A stretch of DNA of 64,000 bases from Leclercia sp. S52 (GTDB taxonomy: Bacteria; Pseudomonadota; Gammaproteobacteria; Enterobacterales; Enterobacteriaceae): the NCBI RefSeq assembly GCF_039727615.1, contig NZ_CP152474.1, forward strand, positions 744,001 to 808,000, read 5' to 3'. Under the pieces are notes generated by a model. That model saw only the letters and a list, made by a program, of their open reading frames with translations. It made no database searches and was not told the origin of the DNA. Shown in pieces: positions 59,028-64,000 of the stretch. A program made the position numbers and the translations under genes. The number at the start of each line of letters is the position of its first letter. Position 1 is the stretch's first letter.

Positions 59028-59978
59028 TTAGACTGTATCTGCTGACGGGATGCCAAAATCAGGCATCCCGTTTTCATTCCAGCGAACGAGTTTCAGGCGG
59101 GTGTGGCGGTTCGGATCGTAAAGCGGGTCGCCCTCGATCTCGGTGTAGTTGCGCGCATGGTAAATCAGCACGTCTTCGCCGTCCGGTGTCCGGTTAAAGC
59201 TGTTGTGTCCCGGCCCGTACTGACGGTTCTCGTAGCTGGTGGTGAATACCGGCTGCGGTGATTTATGCCAGTTCGCCGGGTTCTGTGGGTCGGCATGCAG
59301 ATCGATCCACAGCAGCCCCATACAGTAGTTTTCATCCGTGGCGCTGGCGGAGTAGCTGACAAACAACCGCTCGCCATGGAACAGCACCGCCGGGCCTTCG
59401 TTGACCCAGAATCCGCGGCACTCCCAGTCATATTCCGGTTTGCTGAGCATCACCGGCTCGCCTTTTAGCGTCCAGGGGTTCTCCATTTCGCACAGGTAAA
59501 GGTTCGAGTTACCGGTGATATCCGGGGCTTTTTGCGCCCAGAGATACCAGCGTTTCCCCTGGTGAACAAAGGTGGTGGCATCCAGCGCAAAGGTGTCGAA
59601 CGGGGTTTTGATCTGACCTTTCTCTACCCAGGTGCCGGTGAGCGGGTCGCTGTCGGCACACTCGAGGGCGAACATCCGGTGCTGGAACATCCCGAGCTTA
59701 TCCAGCGCCTGGGTGTGCGTAGCGGCAAAATAGATGTACCACTTGCCGTCAATGCTGTGTAGCTCCGGAGCCCAAATCAACTGACTCATCGGGCCGGTGG
59801 CCGGCTTGCGCCAGATAACCACCTCGTCGGCGCTGCGTAGCCCTTCCAGCGTCTCGGCGCGGCGGATCGCCAGCCGGTCGTATTCCGGCACCGAGGCAAT
59901 AAAATAGTATTGCCCTTCATGATGAAGAATGTACGGGTCAGCGCGTTGTTCAATAAACGGGTTTGGCCAGGTTTGCAT
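59028..59978 (-). CDS. Glycoside hydrolase family 43 enzyme, arabinofuranosidase/xylosidase-like
   Basis: 316-residue five-bladed beta-propeller glycosidase of family 43. The expected triad is visible: Asp14 (base) in EQRADPYIL, Asp133 in ALDATTF and Glu194 (acid) in WVNEGPAVL; His258 in GPGHNSF is also conserved. There is no signal peptide, so it acts in the cytoplasm on imported oligosaccharides. It starts 10 bp after the permease stop with its ribosome site overlapping that stop. Substrate is inferred as alpha-L-arabinosides or beta-xylosides; promoter elements favour arabinose. Not found at this position in E. coli K-12. Confidence 0.85.
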   Translation of the reverse strand: MQTWPNPFIEQRADPYILHHEGQYYFIASVPEYDRLAIRRAETLEGLRSADEVVIWRKPATGPMSQLIWAPELHSIDGKWYIYFAATHTQALDKLGMFQHRMFALECADSDPLTGTWVEKGQIKTPFDTFALDATTFVHQGKRWYLWAQKAPDITGNSNLYLCEMENPWTLKGEPVMLSKPEYDWECRGFWVNEGPAVLFHGERLFVSYSASATDENYCMGLLWIDLHADPQNPANWHKSPQPVFTTSYENRQYGPGHNSFNRTPDGEDVLIYHARNYTEIEGDPLYDPNRHTRLKLVRWNENGMPDFGIPSADTV

Positions 59979-59988
59979 TCGGCTTTCC

Positions 59989-61386
59989 TTATTTCGTCTC
60001 AGCGGCTTTGAGTTCCTGAAAATCGTTCAGCTCGCGATAGTTGTTCCGGCGTTTTTCAAGATCGGACTGAATCTGCTTCATGGTTTCGCGATCGACCTTC
60101 AGCAGACGGACCACGCCCGCGGTAATGAGGTAGCCGACGCCAGGAATAACGGTGAAGAGCAGCACGATGCCGTTGATGGCGTCCGCGCTTTGCGCTTTGG
60201 CACCCGCGTCATAACCGTACCAGGAGAGCAGGAAGCCTACCATCGCCCCGGCAATCGCCAGCCCCAGCTTAAGGAAGAAGATGTTGCCGGAGAAGCTAAT
60301 CCCGGTGATGCGTTTACCGGTTTTCCACTCGCCGTAGTCATCCACGTCGGCCATCAGCGACCAGTGCAGCGGTGACGGGATCTGGTGCAGGATGTTCAGC
60401 AGGAAGTAGAGCACCACAATGGTCACGGTGGCTTTCGGGTCGAAGAAGTAGAAGGCGGTAGAGAAGATCGCCAGCACGATGTTGGTCCAGAAGAAGACCT
60501 TCAGCTTGCACCAGCGGTCGGTCAGCACTTTTGCCAGCACGCTGCCGAGCATCATGCCCACCACGCCCAGGCTGATAAACAGGGTGGCGAAGTGGGTGCT
60601 CTGACCCATGACCCAGGTGACGTAATACATGGTTGCCGCCATGCGGATAAAGCCCGGGCAGACGTTACACAGGGTCAGGAGCAGAATGCGTACCCACTGG
60701 TCGTTTTTCCACACGTCTTTCAGATCGTTTTTCAGCTCGTCATTGGTTTGCACTGCCGGGCGCACGCGCTCGCGCACGGTAGAGAAGCTGAACAGGAACA
60801 TGCAGGTGCCAATCAGCGCCAGCACGGTCATCGCCATCTGGTAGCCTTTAGCTTTGTCTTCGCCGCCGAACCAGTCAGCCATCGGCAGCAGCGTCAGGGA
60901 CAGCAGCAGCGTGGCGATACCGACCATCACGAAGCGATAGGACTGACAGGCCACGCGCTCTTTGGGATCGTTAGTGATCACGCCGCCCAGCGAGCAGTAG
61001 GGAATGTTGATCGCCGTATAGGTCAGAGAGAGCAGGAAGTAGGTGACAAAGGCATAGATAACTTTGCTGTTGTAGGTCCAGTCCGGGGTGGTAAACATCA
61101 GGATACTGAACAGCGCATAGGGGAAGGCGATCCATAACAGCCATGGACGAAAACGCCCATACTTACTGCGGGTACGATCGGCAATGGCGCCCATAATCGG
61201 GTCGGTAACGGCATCGATGACGCGCACGGAGAGCAGCAGTACGCCCACCAGCGCCGGGGCCAGGCCGAAAATATCTGTATAAAAATAGTTTACAAACAAC
61301 ATGATGGCGCCAAAGATGATATTGCATCCGGCATCCCCCATTCCATAGCCGATCTTTTCTTTTACTGAAAGTTTATTGTTATCCAT
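59989..61386 (-). CDS. GPH-family glycoside/pentoside:cation symporter
   Basis: 465-residue membrane protein with about 12 helices, of the glycoside-pentoside-hexuronide symporter family (MelB, XynP, YagG, YicJ relatives). Family marks: KIGYGMGDAGCNIIF near the N-terminus, DAVTDPIMGAIADRTRSKYGRFRPW in the helix 2-3 loop, and ADVDDYGEWKTGKRITGISFS. It likely imports pentose oligosaccharides with H+ or Na+ for the GH43 enzyme encoded directly downstream. First gene of the pair, with a GGAGAA ribosome site. Confidence 0.9.
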   Translation of the reverse strand: MDNNKLSVKEKIGYGMGDAGCNIIFGAIMLFVNYFYTDIFGLAPALVGVLLLSVRVIDAVTDPIMGAIADRTRSKYGRFRPWLLWIAFPYALFSILMFTTPDWTYNSKVIYAFVTYFLLSLTYTAINIPYCSLGGVITNDPKERVACQSYRFVMVGIATLLLSLTLLPMADWFGGEDKAKGYQMAMTVLALIGTCMFLFSFSTVRERVRPAVQTNDELKNDLKDVWKNDQWVRILLLTLCNVCPGFIRMAATMYYVTWVMGQSTHFATLFISLGVVGMMLGSVLAKVLTDRWCKLKVFFWTNIVLAIFSTAFYFFDPKATVTIVVLYFLLNILHQIPSPLHWSLMADVDDYGEWKTGKRITGISFSGNIFFLKLGLAIAGAMVGFLLSWYGYDAGAKAQSADAINGIVLLFTVIPGVGYLITAGVVRLLKVDRETMKQIQSDLEKRRNNYRELNDFQELKAAETK

Positions 61387-61416
61387 CGACGATTCTCCGA
61401 GTTCGGTATGGAGAGA

Positions 61417-61509
61417 ATTATTCGCTGCCGAAGCAAAATTTGCGTTGCAGTATAACGTCGGTGATATGGATAAAATGGCTGTTGGCGGGAAAGTGTGAGG
61501 AAGGTAACA
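61417..61509 (-). promoter_or_regulatory. Putative AraC/CRP-controlled promoter of the permease-GH43 operon
   Basis: Plus-strand elements: AATAAT -10 on the minus strand (61417-61422); an AraC half-site TATGGA-N7-GCTG (61465-61481) identical in its fixed bases to araI1 of this window; and a CRP-like TGTGA-N6-TAACA (61494-61509). The -10 to half-site distance is 48 bp (47 at araBAD) and half-site to CRP is 29 bp (30 at araBAD). The second AraC half-site (I2) and the -35 match poorly. The control role is inferred. Confidence 0.6.
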
Positions 61510-61540
61510 ACCCTCTGCGTCCTGAGGGACGCAGAGGGGA
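61510..61540 (-). terminator. aroP terminator
   Basis: CCCTCTGCGTCC and GGACGCAGAGGG form a 12-bp perfect stem with a TGAG loop, just after the aroP stop (61547). The following bases are TTGTT, a modest T tract. Confidence 0.8.
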
Positions 61541-61546
61541 AGAGCA

Positions 61547-62917
61547 TTAATGCGCTTTTACGGCTTTGGCATTCTTTTCTTTAAACATATAGCCGACGCC
61601 GAGAATGATAATCCAGACCGGGATCAGGTAGACCGAAATCGCCATGCCCGGGGTCATCAGCATGATAACCAGTACCGCCGCCATAAAGATCAGGCAGACC
61701 CAGTTACCCAGCGGGTAGAGCAGGGCAGGGAAGCGCGTTTTCACGCCCTGCTGCTGTTTCGCACGACGGAACTTCATGTGCGCCAGGCTGATCATCGCCC
61801 AGTTGATCACCAGAGCGGAGACCACCAGCGCCATCAGCAGACCGAAGGCCGATTCCGGTGCCAGGTAGTTGATCAGCACGCACAGCGCGGTAACGATGGC
61901 CGACACGATAATGGTGTTCACCGGCACGCCACGCTTATCCACGTTAAGCAGCGCTTTCGGGGCGTTACCCTGCTGGGCCAGGCCGAACAGCATGCGGCTG
62001 TTGCAGTAAACGCAGCTGTTATAGACCGACAGCGCCGCGGTCAGTACCACCACGTTCAGGGCGTTGGCCACGAAGGTATCGCCCAGCTCGTGGAAAATCA
62101 GGACAAACGGGCTGGTGTCAGCGGTAACGCGGGTCCACGGCAGCAGGGAGAGCAGCACGGCCAGCGAGCCCACATAGAAGATCAGGATACGGTAGATCAC
62201 CTGGTTGGTGGCTTTCGGGATGCTCTGCTCCGGGTTGTCTGCTTCAGCGGCGGTGATACCCACCAGCTCCAGACCACCGAAGGAGAACATGATGATTGCC
62301 ATCATCATAACCAGGCCGGTCATACCGTGCGGCAGGAAGCCGCCCTGATCCCAGAGGTTGCTCACGCTTGCCTGCGGGCCGCCGTTGCCGCTGAACAGCA
62401 GCCAGCCGCCGAACAGAATCATCGCCACAACCGCGATAACTTTAATAATGGCGAACCAGAACTCCATCTCACCGAATACTTTCACGTTAGTGAGGTTAAT
62501 GGCGTTAATCACCACAAAGAAGACCGCTGCGGAGGCCCAGGTTGGGATCTCAGGCCACCAGAACTGGACGTATTTACCGACCGCGGTCAGTTCCGCCATC
62601 GCCACCAGCACATACAGCACCCAGTAGTTCCAGCCGGAGGCGAAACCGGCAAAGCTGCCCCAGTATTTATAGGCAAAATGGCTAAAGGAACCGGCGACCG
62701 GCTCTTCGACCACCATTTCACCCAGCTGACGCATAATAAGAAAGGCGATAAAACCGGCAATGGCGTAACCCAGAATAATACCCGGACCGGCAGACTGAAT
62801 AACCGATGCGCTGCCCAGGAACAGGCCGGTACCGATAGCGCCACCGAGAGCGATAAGCTGAATATGGCGGTTTTTAAGGCCGCGCTTCAGCTGATCGCCA
62901 TGCTGTTGACCATCCAT
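61547..62917 (-). CDS. aroP: Aromatic amino acid permease AroP
   Basis: APC-family proton symporter for phenylalanine, tyrosine and tryptophan, 12 membrane helices, 456 residues. The N-terminus QLKRGLKNRHIQLIALGGAIGTGLFLGSA and helix 1/helix 3 motifs are those of amino acid permeases of this group; the full sequence aligns with E. coli AroP rather than PheP. Divergent from pdhR. Confidence 0.96.
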   Translation of the reverse strand: MDGQQHGDQLKRGLKNRHIQLIALGGAIGTGLFLGSASVIQSAGPGIILGYAIAGFIAFLIMRQLGEMVVEEPVAGSFSHFAYKYWGSFAGFASGWNYWVLYVLVAMAELTAVGKYVQFWWPEIPTWASAAVFFVVINAINLTNVKVFGEMEFWFAIIKVIAVVAMILFGGWLLFSGNGGPQASVSNLWDQGGFLPHGMTGLVMMMAIIMFSFGGLELVGITAAEADNPEQSIPKATNQVIYRILIFYVGSLAVLLSLLPWTRVTADTSPFVLIFHELGDTFVANALNVVVLTAALSVYNSCVYCNSRMLFGLAQQGNAPKALLNVDKRGVPVNTIIVSAIVTALCVLINYLAPESAFGLLMALVVSALVINWAMISLAHMKFRRAKQQQGVKTRFPALLYPLGNWVCLIFMAAVLVIMLMTPGMAISVYLIPVWIIILGVGYMFKEKNAKAVKAH

Positions 62918-62983
62918 TATGAAACCTCGTGTGTGGTTGTTATGTTCACGCTCTGGCGTGTGTAATTATGAAATTCCATTTCA

Positions 62984-63001
62984 TGTATTTATTAGTTTAC
63001 G
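62984..63001. promoter_or_regulatory. Possible TyrR box upstream of aroP
   Basis: TGTATTTATTAGTTTACG resembles the TyrR consensus TGTAAA-N6-TTTACA at 9 of 12 fixed positions, about 67 bp before aroP. TyrR repression of aroP is established in E. coli; this particular assignment is tentative. Confidence 0.4.
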
Positions 63002-63339
63002 GTTCAATTGGCTGAAAAAACCGGATGTGTCTTCCGTATTCGGAAGAATAGTGTTAAGCGACGGCGAATGCACCTGCTTTATGCGCGGAGAAAGCGAGTT
63101 CGAATAAAAAGAAAGCATTTGTAAATCGTCCCGTTTAAGTCCCTTTATCAACCTATAGAATAAAAATGCTCCATAAGTGGGCAGTTTTTCATGTTTTGCT
63201 CCGCTAAATCGGTTCAGATCGCACTTTTCACCGTTTCGATAAAGTTAAAACTGCCTCCTTAGGAGTAATCAATTCATTTGTGCAGAGTTACATTTTTGAA
63301 ACGTTATTTCTGTAAGGTTGTTAAAATAAGCAGGGTTTA
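63002..63339. other. aroP-pdhR intergenic region
   Basis: AT-rich, no credible gene on either strand. It must hold the aroP promoter and the distal part of the pdhR promoter; apart from the named sites I see nothing to assign. Confidence 0.5.
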
Positions 63340-63353
63340 CTGATTTCAATCAA
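63340..63353 (+). promoter_or_regulatory. FNR-like site upstream of pdhR
   Basis: CTGATTTCAATCAA matches the FNR consensus TTGAT-N4-ATCAA with one mismatch. Anaerobic control of pdhR by FNR is known in E. coli. Confidence 0.5.
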
Positions 63354-63406
63354 AACCAATATGGACAGAAGGTGAATACTTTGTTACTTTAGCGATACGA
63401 ATATGA

Positions 63407-63423
63407 AATTGGTAAGACCAATT
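63407..63423 (+). promoter_or_regulatory. PdhR operator
   Basis: AATTGGTAAGACCAATT is a perfect inverted repeat with a 3-bp centre and matches the PdhR consensus ATTGGTnnnACCAAT. It lies 33 bp before the pdhR start, for autoregulation relieved by pyruvate. Confidence 0.92.
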
Positions 63424-63455
63424 GACTCCGGGCAAAAAGGCGTAAGACAGGGAAT

Positions 63456-64000
63456 ATGGCCTACAGCAAAATTCGCCAACCAAAATTATCCGATGTGATT
63501 GAGCAGCAGCTGGAGTTTTTGATCCTTGAGGGGACCCTGCGCCCCGGTGAAAAACTGCCACCTGAACGCGAACTGGCTAAACAGTTCGACGTTTCCCGTC
63601 CCTCGCTGCGTGAGGCGATTCAACGTCTCGAAGCCAAGGGCCTACTGCTTCGTCGCCAGGGTGGCGGAACCTTTGTGCAAAACAGCCTGTGGCAGAGCTT
63701 CAGCGACCCGTTAGTGGAGCTGCTCTCCGACCACCCAGAATCCCAGTTCGATCTGCTTGAGACCCGTCACGCGCTTGAAGGCATCGCGGCTTACTACGCG
63801 GCGCTGCGCAGCAACGATGAAGATCGTGAACGTATTCGCGAACTCCATCAGGCCATTGAACGGGCCCAGCAGTCCGGCGATCTCGACGCCGAGTCCGACG
63901 CCGTCGTCCAGTATCAAATTGCCGTCACAGAAGCAGCCCACAACGTGGTGCTCCTCCATCTGCTACGCTGCATGGAGCCAATGCTTGCCCAGAACGTTCG
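63456..64000 (+). CDS. pdhR: Pyruvate-sensing repressor PdhR, 3' end cut by window edge
   Basis: GntR-family (FadR subfamily) repressor of the pyruvate dehydrogenase operon. The window holds 181 codons of a protein of about 254. [21 protein letters not shown] opens the winged helix-turn-helix domain ([26 protein letters not shown]), followed by the start of the FCD effector domain ([18 protein letters not shown]). In E. coli aceEF-lpd follow. Confidence 0.97.
   Translation, partial: MAYSKIRQPKLSDVIEQQLEFLILEGTLRPGEKLPPERELAKQFDVSRPSLREAIQRLEAKGLLLRRQGGGTFVQNSLWQSFSDPLVELLSDHPESQFDLLETRHALEGIAAYYAALRSNDEDRERIRELHQAIERAQQSGDLDAESDAVVQYQIAVTEAAHNVVLLHLLRCMEPMLAQNV

Noticed and set aside
61550..62965. 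471-codon open frame on the plus strand
   Set aside because: Antisense to aroP, rich in His and Gln as expected for the reverse of membrane-protein codons; no recognisable domain.

Overview
The window is chromosomal DNA of a member of the Enterobacteriaceae. Gene content, order and strand follow the E. coli K-12 segment from rapA to pdhR almost gene for gene. Protein lengths match the enterobacterial families, and the 187-residue AmpD and 281-residue AraC suggest a relative of Enterobacter, Lelliottia, Leclercia or Salmonella rather than E. coli itself. Species cannot be fixed from the sequence alone. I see no rRNA, tRNA, insertion sequence, prophage or CRISPR array.

Layout: 1-4.7 kb carries rapA (cut by the window edge) and the SOS polymerase polB. 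4.7-9.9 kb is the L-arabinose operon araBAD with divergent araC and a recognisable AraC/CRP control region. 10-14.2 kb has yabI (DedA family) and the thiamine transporter thiBPQ behind a TPP riboswitch. 14.2-17.4 kb is the sugar-phosphate stress module sgrR-sgrS/sgrT-setA. 17.4-17.8 kb holds a Hok-type toxin gene with sok-like antisense sequence. 17.85-22.8 kb is leuABCD with its leader peptide leuL and attenuator, followed by leuO, ilvIH and cra. 28.6-46.5 kb is the complete division and cell-wall (dcw) cluster from mraZ to lpxC. Then come secM-secA, mutT, the coaE-zapD-yacG operon, guaC, the type IV pilus genes ppdD-hofB-hofC, nadC, ampDE, an inserted two-gene glycoside operon (permease plus GH43 arabinofuranosidase-like enzyme), aroP and the start of pdhR.

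Two points are not routine. First, eleven +1 frameshifts interrupt eight genes (polB four times; araC, thiB, ilvI, murD, coaE, hofC and hofB once each). Every one lies in a run of six or seven identical bases, and removing one base restores the normal protein. Because murD and coaE are essential, these are best read as homopolymer sequencing or assembly errors, not pseudogenes. Second, the permease-GH43 pair between ampE and aroP is absent from that place in E. coli. Its upstream region repeats the araBAD promoter architecture (CRP half-site, AraC half-site, -10) with spacings that agree within 1 bp, so it may be an extra arm of the arabinose regulon that feeds L-arabinose from imported oligosaccharides into araBAD.

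The rest is conserved core genome. Start codons were chosen by family alignment and Shine-Dalgarno position. Family facts are from general knowledge; no database search was run.
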